64,000 nt of DNA, from contig NC_053048.1 of the NCBI RefSeq assembly GCF_003473485.1, forward strand, positions 48,853,755 through 48,917,754, given 5' to 3'. The notes beneath the pieces are model-generated. The model had not been told where the DNA came from and ran no database searches. It worked only from the letters and a program-made list of their open reading frames with translations. This stretch comes from Medicago truncatula. Taxonomy: Eukaryota > Streptophyta > Magnoliopsida > Fabales > Fabaceae. Of the stretch, positions 1 through 11,900 are shown piece after piece; within the stretch, counting starts at the first letter, position 1; every line of letters begins with the position of its first letter. Position numbers and translations under genes: made by a program.

Positions 1-1614
1 GAGAATCGAACCTGAGACCTATTCTTAATATAATTTGAGTTGCACTACCAAACAAGTATATAATTTAAGTTGATAGTAACCGAAGATGAAGGGAACCGAA
101 CAAAAGCAGATAGAGTTAAGTCAATGTCAACCAAACTATATGCACAAGAGTTTCCTTCACTATACATGCGACTAATTACAAAGTTCATATCCTTAAATAA
201 CTCTAAACAATTGCACCATATTTAATGAAAATGTTTCAGTAAATAATATTGATTTTGCCATTAAAATCAACTAATCATTTCACACAACTCATACATTTAA
301 TCCGAGAGAAAGAGAGTATTATTATATGTGAGCAAGGGTCATGCCCGGTCTTAGGGGAGAGCAAGGTGCTCAACCAAGCCGGGCCTCCAAAAGTTATGAG
401 CCTAAGTCTAATACCCACCCTCTTTTTAAATAAAAAAAAATATGTTACTTCTTTTTCTTTCTTCGGTACATGTTTGAGTTTTTTTCTTGACTCTGGTTCT
501 CATTTTTTGGACATAAATCTGATGCTTTCAAACCACCTCCAATTTGTACAATCACTTAATCAGTCAATTAGAAAAGCTGTTTCATTGAAAGAATCACAAC
601 AATCATTTCTTTTTCGCATAAACACTCGTATTCTCCTTTTTCACTACGGAGGAGTGACAGATCCAAACGATATCGTTAGATAAATTTCACCTCTTTTTCA
701 CTTAATTTTTTTTATTTTGTTTCATGTTTAGAAGTTTTTCTGATTCTGATTTTTTTAATGAAGCTTAGTTACACAAATAAAAGTTGTGTTTTATTTTACT
801 TGGACCTATTTCAAAAAGAGAGTGGAGCCTCCCTTTCGTAGGAACGGCCCTCACAAGAATGTAAATATACTAGTATCTTGCACGGGCAAACAATCATTTT
901 TCGTGACTTTAACATATTATTACTCTAAACATACCACCTAAATACAAAAGAATAATGTGTGGTTAGAGAAAACGGATTATGTTGTCATCATAAAATTCAA
1001 TATGTCATTGATTAAAATTTACTTCGATGCTATTAAAAACAATTACATATCCTTGACAAATAACAATGGATACTCGTTCTGCACTCTAAATAACAAAAAG
1101 AACTATAATATAATACAATATATTGAATAAATATAATATATTGAATAGCAGAAGAACTATACTTTAGATTATAAAAGCCGGTTCTATGAATGGATATTCG
1201 ATTTGTTGAAGTTCTTGAGATAATCAAAATAAGTAGTTTCAGGTGAGCTGTCTATTACATTAACATCGAGGGTCCATGAACTGAATTGAAAACTTGTTAT
1301 TCAAGAACTTTGAAGTTTGAATGTAGAAGTATAAAAAGGACCTATTTGGTGTTACGGCTGTTGCTTTGATCAGATGTTATGGAATTTTCGATGTGGTTGA
1401 ACTGTCATCTTGTGCTTGCCACTACAGTTCAACAATGGAAATTTGGCATAAATAGAGGAAAATGCTTCAAACTTGACAATGATTGGATTACCAACTAGGA
1501 AATATTAATGATTGAATTGCAGCTGGCACTTTACAAAGTTTTTCTTTATAGGTTACTTGCTTACGACATTTCACATTTGTCTTTTGTACTGTTTATTTAT
1601 AAATAAAATTTCAT
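1..1614. other. AT-rich intergenic sequence, no gene recognised
   Basis: No open frame here has a recognisable domain, codon pattern or splice-joined continuation. A 144-codon frame at 249-683 has no family resemblance I can name. I see only low-complexity A/T runs and nothing functional. Confidence 0.5.
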
Positions 1615-1789
1615 GAAAATTGCTCTTCTCCCATTTGTTTTTGTTTATTCCTGTACTACGTGGGTTAACCTATGCTGAAAAATATACTTGCGTGAGTTAA
1701 CTTACGTTGAAAATATACATGCGTGAGTTAACTTACGCTTGATTATTTGACGGGAATGAGAAAAAACAGATGAGAGAAGAGCAATTACC
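1615..1789. mobile_element. Mutator-type MITE (175 bp)
   Basis: The left end starts GAAAATTGCTCTTCTCCC and the right end is its near inverse (GGTAATTGCTCTTCTCTC on the other strand), with pairing running about 35 bp inward. The flanks aaatttcat (1606-1614) and aaatcttat (1790-1798) match at 7 of 9 positions, fitting an aged 9-bp Mutator-type duplication. The interior has two direct ~31-bp units, each containing GCGTGAGTTAACTTACG, plus a third GTTAAC motif. The termini match those of the larger element at 26125-28443, so it is probably an internally deleted relative. Confidence 0.7.
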
Positions 1790-1798
1790 AAATCTTAT

Positions 1799-2424
1799 GA
1801 CACAGACCAAAGGTTATCCAATGAGTTACTTCCATGACACAAAAACATACTTGTGGGAGAAGTATCATCTTAAGGGAATCTCAACATTGGTGGTTAAATC
1901 ACAATGAATTGAATCACTTGTGGGAGAAGTAACCTTATGGTCAATCAATTTCCTATCATGAGTGTGAGCTAAAATAAAATACGATATAAACTATGTTGTT
2001 TTGTAGACGGGCTGCTTCTAGTGAAAAAGTGATTAGCGAAAACATCACAACTTTCTTATAAGTTTTTGTGTGTAATTGACTGAAGCATGACATTATCCTT
2101 TTATTCAATCATATCCATGACTTATGTTAAATATCATCGATCGAATGATGGGAGTGAGTCCGGGATAAATTTGTCAATTATATTTCGCTTGAAATAGCAC
2201 TACCCATATCCTAATTTTTTTTATATATCACGAAAATACGGCATGAACAAGTAACAACTCCTTAAATAAATAATAGGGATGACCGTATTGATATAAAGAA
2301 ACAAAGCGTTAATTAACGTAAGAGATGATAACTTTAAAAAAAAAAAAATCTTGATAGGAGGAGGTTGGTGTAAATTATAAAATAAATGTAAATTTGAACT
2401 TGATTGAAGAGATGAAAGTAGTAT
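1799..2424. other. Intergenic, nothing recognised
   Basis: AT-rich sequence between two MITEs. No open frame, RNA gene or repeat structure stands out. Confidence 0.5.
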
Positions 2425-2433
2425 TAATAATAT

Positions 2434-2617
2434 GAGTAGTGATATTTGAACAATTCTTTTGGTACAACTTTTAGGACAACCTTGTTGTGTTCTCTTCTTA
2501 TTGGTCAAAAACAATAGAGAGAGAAAAAGGAAGAGAGAGAATAAGAAGATAATGTGAGTATGAGAGAGAAGGTTGTACAAAAGTTGTACAAAAATGGTTG
2601 TACAAATATCATTACTC
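2434..2617. mobile_element. Mutator-type MITE (184 bp), family A
   Basis: The ends are inverted repeats of about 45 bp (left gagtagtgatatttgaacaa, right inverse gagtaatgatatttgtacaa). They are flanked by a perfect 9-bp duplication, taataatat, at 2425-2433 and 2618-2626. A second copy of the family lies at 58601-58779. There is no coding capacity. Confidence 0.9.
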
Positions 2618-2807
2618 TAATAATATATTTCTTAAAGTCACTTCACATAAGGAGAAAATGCTGTCTCAACCTTTAGTTGGGTTTTAGTCCTCGTCGCAGA
2701 ACCATAGCTACAAGGAGATTAGTTGAGGGAAATTACATGCCATTTTAAAGAGACTGAAAAGAAAAAAACATGAACAATCAGCTTAGCTGTTTGCAAGTCC
2801 TTTCATT

Positions 2808-2889
2808 GTTCTTATGTTAAGACTTTCTTTGACAATGCCAAATTTCAAGTTCTTATGTTAAGACTTTCTTTGACAATGCCAAATTTCAA
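2808..2889. repeat. Perfect 41-bp tandem duplication (2 copies)
   Basis: A 41-bp unit beginning gttcttatgttaagac occurs at 2808-2848 and again, identical, at 2849-2889. The lack of divergence suggests a recent slippage or unequal-exchange event. Confidence 0.9.
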
Positions 2890-3366
2890 GTCTACAGCAA
2901 ATAACTTATAAATACTTACAATCGGTTGGGTCATCAGGAAAGCTCGGGAGATCGTCCACATCGAGGTTAGAACAACCACACTTGTGAGAGAAACACCACA
3001 CTCTTACCAAAAATCCAAAAATCTTAAGCCAATGGGTTTATGGGTCCTCTCAGTTATAAGGTATTCAACCTTTACTCTTTTATCCGATGTGGGACATATA
3101 ACTCACACTTACACACAACAACATAATCAAAATAGACTAGTTTAATTTGATAACAATTTTTTTCCGAAAAGATTAAAGTTTCTTGTTAACTTATAACGAT
3201 TTTTCTATAAGCCGCTGCAAGTTGCGTTTTAGCTAATAATTTACGGAGCTCGTGTCAATTAGTTTATTAATTATCCACTAATTTTTTTACAAGAATTATC
3301 CACTACTTTATATTTTTATATTGGATCTATCTCATATTTACAAAACCAGTGGGAGGACTGGGAGTG
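2890..3366. other. Intergenic, possible old repeat remnant
   Basis: The stretch around 2920-3110 ends in a 'ccgatgtgggac' motif that I associate with dispersed plant repeats, but no boundaries can be set. The rest is AT-rich with no gene. Confidence 0.35.
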
Positions 3367-3529
3367 GTTATGGTGCATAAGGAAATCCTTATGCACCGTG
3401 CATAAATCCCAACATAATTGCTTCCTACACCCTCAAAGTGAACCAAAACCATTTTTGTTCAAAATAAAAATCTGATGGTTGTGATGTGTTTATGCACGGT
3501 GCATAAGGAAATAACTTATGCACCATAAC
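3367..3529. mobile_element. MITE (about 163 bp) with ~35-bp TIRs
   Basis: The left end reads gttatggtgcataagg and the right end is its inverse. Inside each arm a second motif, ttatgcaccgtgcataaa, is also inverted between the two ends. A clear target duplication was not identified. Confidence 0.7.
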
Positions 3530-3635
3530 TTTTGCCGGGAGGACTTTCTTTTTCGAATTCACCCCCTTTTTTTTTGAGGGAATTCACCCCCTTTTTATCA
3601 AGCTAAGTATTACTATATTTTTATATTTGATTTAA

Positions 3636-4238
3636 CAGTTTAAATGTTTTTTTAGTCCTTAAGTATTTAATTGGTATCGCTTTGGTCCCTTAATTAAAAA
3701 AAAGATTGTTTGTGTATTTAAGTTTTTTTTTAGTCTCGTTTTGGTCCATTCTGTTAGGTTTTCGTTAGGTTTAATAAAAAAACTTTAAGTGTGAACACGT
3801 GTCACATTGTCATTGGCTCTGAGAATTTTATTTTTTTCTATAAAAAAAATATTTTTCAGTTTTTCTTTTATAAAACAAAATATTTTTAATATTGAAATAT
3901 AATATATTTTTGTTTGTAAAAAAAATCCCAGAACCAATGACAAGGTGACACGTGTCACTTTGTCATTGGCTTTGGGATTTTTTAAAATATATATATTTTC
4001 TAAAAAAATATTTTCTTTTTAATTTTTTTTTTGTAAAAAAAAAAAAAAACTCAGAGCCAATGACAAGGTGACATGTGTCATGGAGTTAATTTTTTTTTTA
4101 AACCCTAACGGAAACCTAACATAAGGGACCAAAATTAGACTAAAAAAAAACTTAAAGTACTCAAACAATCTTTTTTTTAGTTAAGGAACCAAAACGATAC
4201 CAACTAAATACTTAAGGAACCAAAATAGCATTTAAGCC
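3636..4238. mobile_element. Foldback element (603 bp) with ~150-bp TIRs
   Basis: Long inverted arms share blocks such as ttggtatcg and aaaaaaaagattgttt. They are flanked by a perfect 9-bp duplication, ttgatttaa, at 3627-3635 and 4239-4247. The interior repeats a motif around 'ccaatgacaaggtgaca' three times in alternating orientation. It belongs to a loose group of 'tttggtccctta'-type foldbacks also seen at 14643-14958, 24520-25591 and 28893-29372. No coding capacity. Confidence 0.88.
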
Positions 4239-4247
4239 TTGATTTAA

Positions 4248-5447
4248 CACATCCTTACTAAATTAGTGGGGCAACTTGGTTTTTTTTTTTATAAAGTCAC
4301 TCACGTCCAACACTATTGGATTTGAAGTGATAATATAAATGATGGGTGCTCCAAATCAATAAACTTTAATTAAGTTTTTTTAGTGAGTTTAACATTCTTA
4401 TTATAAACCAACTTATAAGATGAAATATATCACTCTTTGGAAACTCATTTAAGACTCAATATGTAATCGATGTACCACTTAATTTTTCTAACAAAGCATA
4501 ACTTAATGTCTAGAAAAAAAAGTAATACATGTATAGTCAATGCTGCGAAGACGAAGACATGTGGCCAACCTTAATATTCAAGTCTAAGAAGAGTGCAGAA
4601 GATGCAATGTCTAGTCGAAGAACGGCAAATCCCACTCCTTTCGCTTTCATATGCACATTGTAGTAGGGATTAGGAAATTTCTGCCACCATTGATACCGGT
4701 CTTTATCGAGACAAAGTCTTAAGTGATCACAAGCATTTTAACATATAATTAGAAGACACGCACCCAAAAAATACATATATTTTTTTTTATAACTATAAGA
4801 AAAATACACATTCTTTGTTATTTTCTCTTTCAAACTATATTCAAGTGTATTTAAATAGAGTAGTCAAATATTTACGACTAACCATTTTTCCTCTTGTCTA
4901 TTGTTTTTTTTTTTTTAAAGGAATCCTCTTGTCTATTGTTCATTAGTGTATGTTTAAATAAAATTTATTTGGGTTGTGCTCATATAAAACTTGCTCATGT
5001 TCCACACTATTTGTTAGGAACAATTAAGCAGGCAATCCCTTATGTTTGACTTTTCCTTAAATTGACCCTTTAAAAAAATCTTCTGTTAAATAAATGCACA
5101 TGTGACATTTTAATGTATTATTAAAGGGATTTAAAATTTAGATGATTCGCATAAATATGTAAGATTTGTCTTCTTGCTTTCCCTACTTTAAATTTAAATT
5201 TTAAAATCTAAAAACTGTAGAACAAGATAACATAATTTTTCGCAACAATATCTTAATTCAAGAGCACTGATTCAAGTTACAAACTCAAAATCATGGGTCG
5301 ATTATCTCTAGTGCTAGTCGTGATACACATGTGCATCTCAATGTCGTTGCGGAACACAAATTATAACTCGCACAATCATAAAATATAACAAAAAGAGTGA
5401 CAATAGAAGACCTGTATAACTTAATGATAAACAATGCAAAGATAATA
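4248..5447. other. Intergenic, nothing recognised
   Basis: AT-rich DNA with several long A or T runs. No gene, RNA or bounded element was identified. Confidence 0.5.
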
Positions 5448-5456
5448 TAATATAAA

Positions 5457-5861
5457 GGGAACTTCTATGGTACACCCGCAAATTAAGGTGTACCGGTACT
5501 CTCGCTTACATTTTTATAAATTAACTATCATTTTTTATGAAAGAAATAGGTGTTTGTTGACATATATATTTTAGAAAATATTATTTTATAAGAAAAAACA
5601 TCATTTTATTTTTTAGAAAAATCATACTTAATTTTTCTACATTTTATTGTAAAAAATAATCAAAATTCTCTATTATGAGTAATAGGAATTCAGAAAAATC
5701 AAATTTTATTGTGTTGACGTTTTTGGTAAATAAGATTTAGTTATTATAATTATAGGTGATAGAAAATATTTTTTCCTACAAAAAATAACTTATTTAACTA
5801 TTAATTTAAGGATTTGGTGTACCAATACACTCAAATTGTTGGATGTACCATATAATTTGCC
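5457..5861. mobile_element. Mutator-type MITE (405 bp), family B
   Basis: The terminal repeat starts gggaacttctatggtaca on the left and ggcaaattatatggtaca on the inverted right. It is flanked by a perfect 9-bp duplication, taatataaa, at 5448-5456 and 5862-5870. A related copy occupies 60701-61098. Confidence 0.9.
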
Positions 5862-6053
5862 TAATATAAATCAATTAGGAAGAATAAACTAAAAGACCGA
5901 TCCAAAAAACCTTTTTTTTTGACAAAAAAAACAAAAAAGACCAAACTTAAAAGACCTGTATATAGTTTTACTACCCTATTTGTTGGTCATGGTTTTTTTT
6001 TTTTAGGCATAGTATTGTATAGTAGGTGCCCAAATAGTCAAAAAAATACTTGC

Positions 6054-6196
6054 TGTTTTTTTTTTTTTTTTTTTAAGTCAAGTTTAAGCTAGAGCTCATA
6101 TAATTTAATTATAGAGAAGTGGAGTGTCCGGGGTTCGAACCCTGACCCCTGCATATAAAATGCAATATCTCTATCAACTGAGCTAAGCTCGTGGGG
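6054..6196 (-). mobile_element. tRNA-derived SINE, - strand
   Basis: On the minus strand the sequence opens with an A-box-like TAGCTCAGTTGATAG (6171-6185) and a perfect B box GGGTTCGAACCC (6131-6142), both tRNA-type RNA polymerase III promoter elements. It ends in a poly(A) tail, seen as the T run at 6058-6074 on the plus strand. There is no cloverleaf beyond the 5' half, so it is a SINE and not a tRNA gene. A degraded relative lies at 28678-28800. Confidence 0.8.
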
Positions 6197-7264
6197 ATGC
6201 ATGCTGATTTTTTTAATTAGAACAATTCCATTATCTTTATTAAAAGAGCTACAAAAACACTTAATCGATCATTAGTTTCATTGAAGATAAGATGCGACTA
6301 AAAAAGAATTAATTGACAATAGATTAAAGAAACAGGAATCTCTAAGTCTGAAATCTGAAAACGAAAGTTCAAGAGTAAAGTCACTTAGTCTATACCTTCA
6401 ACAACACAGTTGTTGTTTGGTCTTAATTTGTTTAGCTTTTTTTATAATTTAGCTAAGAAATTAAACGAATTAAAATGTGTAAGGCGTAAGCATGTGTTTT
6501 GTATTATACACTGCCAAAACAATTGCCGACTTTTTGTTTAGTTTTCTTAACGATACAATTATAGTTTAATGGGGTGATGCCACAATTTAAGTTGAAAAAA
6601 TCTTCTAGTTCAAAAATACGACAGCTTCATAAAAAATAATTACAAAAAAATTACTGCATGTATCTCACTAATTAAAGAGATTAGTGGAAGTTTAAACCAG
6701 CTAAATGTTCATAAAGGTTAGATTATGCTCTATTAGATCAACTCCTTTGAGTATTTGTTTACTTGTTAAAGAAATAGAATGAACTAATAAAGTGATGGTG
6801 TACAAGGATAGTCAAGAAGGTGGGAGATTAGAAAGTTATGATTAGTATTTAGGCTGATTAATTACCTCCCGTCCTGCGTATTCAATACAAAAGGTTCATT
6901 GTATAAGCTTACGATTTGCTCACGACCATTTAACAACAAAAATCCACACAACGGAAATACACAGATGTTATAACGATTATGGGTTCATGTTAAATCATTT
7001 AATCCTCTAAATGAAGAAATTTGAAACTAATTCAAACCACTATCAATTAGATAATTGAGCAAGCTTCACTTTTCCTTGACACATTTTTATATTCCATATT
7101 GAAAGCAATGCTATTAGAATACACATATTTAAACAAATGGAACATATAAGTTGTTCGTCGTATTTATATGGTGAACATTACCTCTCTTTTTTTTGTCATT
7201 TGAAAGAGTCGTACGAGATGTTTTTTTTTTTTTTTAAAAAAAAAGTCATATATGTCAAAGTTCT
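6197..7264. other. Intergenic, nothing recognised
   Basis: AT-rich sequence without a supportable gene, RNA or bounded repeat. Confidence 0.5.
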
Positions 7265-7266
7265 TT

Positions 7267-7664
7267 TATAAAGATGAGTATTTTTAATTCTAATACAAAA
7301 TTTGAGTTGTGTTGTTAATCAATTTCGGCATTTCATTCACCTAAAAATGTATGTTGTTGATAACTTTTTGAACATATTAGACATATCTCATTAAACATTT
7401 TGATTACTTCATTAACCACAAAATTATTTCACATTAAACACTTATTTTACATAAATGTGTGTAATGTCATTCTTTTGAAATTTGTAAAATAAGTGGTTCA
7501 TGACTTGCATTTTAGTTGTTAATGAAAGAGTCAAAATGGTTAATGAGATTCATGTTAAAAAGTGGTTAGGAACATACATTTTTTTGGTTAATGAAGTGGT
7601 AAAATGGTTAATGCCACGGCTAAATTTTTGTATTGGAGAAAGAGCAAAATCTTCATCTTTATGA
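7267..7664. mobile_element. Foldback element (about 400 bp)
   Basis: The left arm (ataaagatgagtattttt then ctaatacaaaatttgag) pairs with the inverted right arm (ataaagatgaagattttg then ccaatacaaaaatttag). Pairing continues for over 100 bp through aaaaatgtatgtt. The ends are approximate and no duplication was found. Confidence 0.6.
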
Positions 7665-8101
7665 ATACACTCAACATTATGTTCTTTTCCCTTTTTCAAT
7701 TATCTCGATATACGTAATGGAGTCTTGTTGGGTTGTTCAAAACAACTGAAAATGTTAAGATTATTAGACCGGATATTTTTTTTCTGGTTGTTTGGATTCA
7801 AACTCAAATTCTCTTTGTTGCTCGTATGAGTTTTTAGATGATGTTTTTCATTCTGTCTCGATGACTATAGACTAAATTTGAATATTTCATTTATATATAT
7901 AAAAAAAAAAAATGAATGATAACAAAATATTAACTATATGCCACTAATTGATAACATTATAGTTTTAAAATAAATAAAAATAAGTCAAATGATTAATAAG
8001 TTTTAAAATTGTTTAATTTTCATTAATACTTTAATGTATCTTGACATTAGCAGCTTACCTTAACATGCTGATGCTATATTGCTGTTCCCCATTTTTTAAT
8101 A
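7665..8101. other. Intergenic, nothing recognised
   Basis: AT-rich spacer upstream of the CSLA promoter. No gene or bounded repeat seen. Confidence 0.45.
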
Positions 8102-8279
8102 GAGTTATGATACATAAACACCCTTAGGTGGCAATACACCCCTTGACACCTACACAAAAATCTGACATGTGGCCATATGGACCCCGCACAAGTACACTTT
8201 CTCTTTCTTCTTCTCTTCTCTCTTCCTAATATATGGGGTGTACAAGGGTGTATGCAATTAAAAGGTGTCTATGTAACAT
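8102..8279. mobile_element. MITE (about 178 bp) next to the CSLA TATA box
   Basis: The left arm, with gatacataaacaccc and gcaatacacccctt, is the inverse of the right arm, with gttacatagacacc and gcatacacccttgt. The flanks are T-rich with a shared 'tttttaat', so the exact duplication is ambiguous. It ends about 50 bp upstream of the likely TATA box of the CSLA gene. Confidence 0.65.
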
Positions 8280-8328
8280 TTTTTTTTTTAATAAGCCGCA
8301 CACATGTGGTTGAGGCTTCAACTTAGTA

Positions 8329-8338
8329 CTATAAAAGG
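8329..8338 (+). promoter_or_regulatory. Probable TATA box of the CSLA gene
   Basis: CTATAAAAGG lies about 595 bp before the start codon. The intervening pyrimidine-rich stretch (ctctcttctctccc and similar) is typical of a plant 5' leader. The leader would be long, so a 5'-UTR intron is possible. Position and composition are the only evidence. Confidence 0.5.
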
Positions 8339-8924
8339 CATTGAAGAGAGAGATATAATAATGCAATTGCAATGTACCATATAGAGAACTCCTAAATAAA
8401 CAAAATAAAAAACATTCTCTTCTCTCCCATTTCCCCTCTTATATATCTCTTCTCTCTTCTATTTCCTCTCGATTATTATTATTTTTTTCTTTCACATTTT
8501 CTTTTGTTATCTACTTGTGCTTTTTATAAATGTATTGTTCTGCTTCTCTTTTCATTTGATCACAGAAGCAGCAGAACATAATTTGACTTTCCACACAAGT
8601 CTAGTTCTGTGGCCAGGTTAATATTTCCATTTCAGATGAAGCATACCTAGTCACATGAAAAGCTAAAAAAAGTTGTTTGTTAGTTTTGAGATCTAGGAAC
8701 TGGTTTTTCTTTACTCTCTAGAGTAGAGTAACTCACATTGTTTTGCGTGGACCAGAAGCAAAACATAACAATTTATTACAAAACAAAAACAAATATTCCT
8801 GTTTCTTAACAAAGTTGATTCCTTTAAACTCTTTTGTATCTATTAGTGTTTGTCTTCAACCATTGTTCACATCTTTGTCTTTCTCATTCTTCTCTTTTGT
8901 TTTTGTCAAAAACTACTATTTCAA

Positions 8925-11900
8925 ATGGATCGTTTTTCTTCTACTACTATCCCTTTTGCATTACAAGGAGCAAAAGATGACCTAACCATGCAGATTTCTT
9001 TGATTTGGAGCCAAATCAAAGCTCCATTAATCGTTCCATTACTAAGAATATCAGTGTTTTTGTGTTTGATAATGTCGGTGATGATGTTCATTGAGAGGGT
9101 TTATATGGGTGTTGTCATTACTCTTGTGAAGCTATTTGGAAGAAAACCTGAAAAACGTTACAAATGGGAACCGATTAAGGATGATATTGAGTTAGGGAAC
9201 TCTTGTTATCCTATGGTTCTTGTTCAAATACCTATGTACAATGAAAGAGAGGTACTTTATTTTTTATTCTAAAAAATGCAACTTTGTTAAGCATAGTAGT
9301 TGAGCACTTTTTTTAAAGCTTGATATTGAGTTTTCTTTTAATGTATGTATGTAGGTTTATCAATTGTCAATTGGAGCTGCATGTGGTCTTTCATGGCCTT
9401 CTGATAGGATCATTATACAAGTTCTTGATGACTCCACTGACCCAACAATCAAGGTAACCACTGAATTTAAATTATTAAATCCAAGATTTTTAATTCACTC
9501 TACGTCGCGATTCTTAATATTGCAAAAATATCATAATCATTTACAATTTATATCGACTCAATTGCGATGTCTTTTAGTCACAAACTCACATAACCTAAAA
9601 TACATTGATGTCACAGCTCAGATCGTAGTCACGTACCTTTCAAACCCTTCGGAACAAAATCAATGTTTTATTAGTTTTACCCTAACAAGAAAAAAGTCTA
9701 GTTTTAAAAAAACATCGATCATGTGATATTGATTAACATTAATTTTATGGTGACAAAAAAAATGTAGGAGTTGGTGCAACTAGAATGCCAAAGATGGGCA
9801 AGCAAAGGAGTGAATATAAAGTATGAAGTTAGGGACAATAGAAATGGATACAAAGCAGGGGCTTTAAAAGAAGGAATGAAGCATAGCTATGTGAAGCAAT
9901 GTGATCATGTTGCAATATTTGATGCTGATTTTCAACCAGAGCCTGATTTTTTGTGGCGTACCGTACCATTTATGGTGCATAATCCTGAAATTGGGCTTAT
10001 TCAAGCTCGTTGGAAATTTGGTAATTTTCTTTCTTTTTCTTTTAAGTTTCAACACCAACAAAGCACTTTTCTAAATTTAGATTTTGACATAATCTTAAAT
10101 TAAGATTCTTAATATGGAATTTGCTTATAGAAAAACTGTCGGTGGGTGATTTTTGTATTAGGAATTTTTAGTTTGGTTGGAGTGATGGTGGGTACCACTT
10201 TATGGTTGAACAACCCTGTGTAATGTGTAAAGTTGCAAGCATCACGGTCTATGGTACCACCTTCAGCTTTCGTGGTTGCCTTCCATTTAAGCCACGTTTA
10301 TTTCTCTTTAATTCTTTTTAATTAAACTTATTTAAGTAAACTGCTTCGTTTTCACGAGGGACTAAAAATATGGTGATAAAAAGTTGGTAAAAAAATTTAG
10401 AGAGACTAAAATTAAAATTAAAAGATGAATGTTTTTTTAATTGTTGGATATCTTCTAGGACAACCGTGAACATTAATATTTTGTATCAGATGGGATCATA
10501 ATAAGTGGTAAAATTAATACTGATGCATTCTAGATATGGAATTGTATCAAAATCTTTGATTTAGGACCATCTAAGAGTAAGGTGATTAAAACTCTCATTT
10601 TAAACCCACTAACAATAAAATTTGTCTTGACCCTCGTTTTATTATTAAAGAGCTCTCAGCTTTTTAGTGGAGAGTCCTTACCTTAATGAATGTTTTTGTT
10701 GAGACTAGAAATATACTTAGCTCATTTTATAAAAAGAGAAAAATTAGCACTTCCTTTTTATACATATGGACCTACTTGGTTCTACTACCCTCCAAAAAAA
10801 ATCATTACAGAGAATGTGTTATTTCAGGTGATGTTAAATATTTCAACACCTTTATTTTATATTTTTTTCTTAATACATCTATTTTGTTTGGTTTCTTATG
10901 TTCCATGTTGGAAAAAGGGTTGAAATGGCATATTCGTAAACCTATAAAATATATATTTTGCGGACAGCCTGTCACGAAAAGTTGTGAACGAAACTGATGA
11001 TAGATGACTAACCATGAGGCCCATGATATGATATAAAATAATAATGGTTTTCACGTACCATATTATATTACCCTGGCTAATTATTCATTTATAGCATAAT
11101 ATGGTTTGGCTGTGTAATTTTGTGGCCGAAAAGTTTGATCAACACTTTACCACTTCTTAGTGTGGAAACAGATAATTATATTCAGAGGAAAAGACATGGT
11201 TATGAAGCACGGATGTAAACACTAATATGCTGACACAACTAAAAAATTTAAAAAATCACATAAGTGATTATATATGTCGTTGTCGAACACGGCAAGTGTC
11301 TGACACGGAAACCCGCATTATCCGAGGAGTGTCCGTAAATGCCACACACTATTCACATAAAGAATTGCTATGGCCTATATGTGCAATTCCAAATTTATGC
11401 TGTATAATGTTATCAGATAATAATTGAAGATTTTGTGCGGGACCAACCATTATTATTGTTGATTTATTTATGGAGGGCAATGCTTGAAACATGCATGTGT
11501 ACTATTTGAAAGAGCATTGCTGTCTTACACATCAACAACACCGTTGTTGGAATTATTGTGGTTGTTGATATCATCATTATTCTTATAGTGCTTCTTCATC
11601 CTCCTTTTACTACTCTTCTGCTAATACCGGCAATTGCATGTGCAAATTTAATGTTGGACTCATTTCATACTCACTTTTTTCATCTCAACTAACCGACAGA
11701 TGCATTTATTTTCAACTTTATAATTTCTGCATAATTCATTAATCTAGTTACATGATAAATTTCATGCCAGCAAGGTTGTTACTAGTAACTAACTAGACAG
11801 TTTTTTCCTATTTTTTTTTATTATGTTTTTTCAGTGAATTCGGATGAATGTATGATGACTAGAATGCAAGAGATGTCACTAGATTACCATTTTACTGTGG

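Noticed and set aside
249..683. 144-codon open frame near the left edge
   Set aside because: No domain, no start context, no splice-joined continuation; composition looks like translated A/T-rich spacer.
6131..6185. Possible tRNA gene on the minus strand
   Set aside because: A and B boxes are present, but no full cloverleaf or acceptor stem can be formed and a poly(A) tail follows, so it is a SINE.
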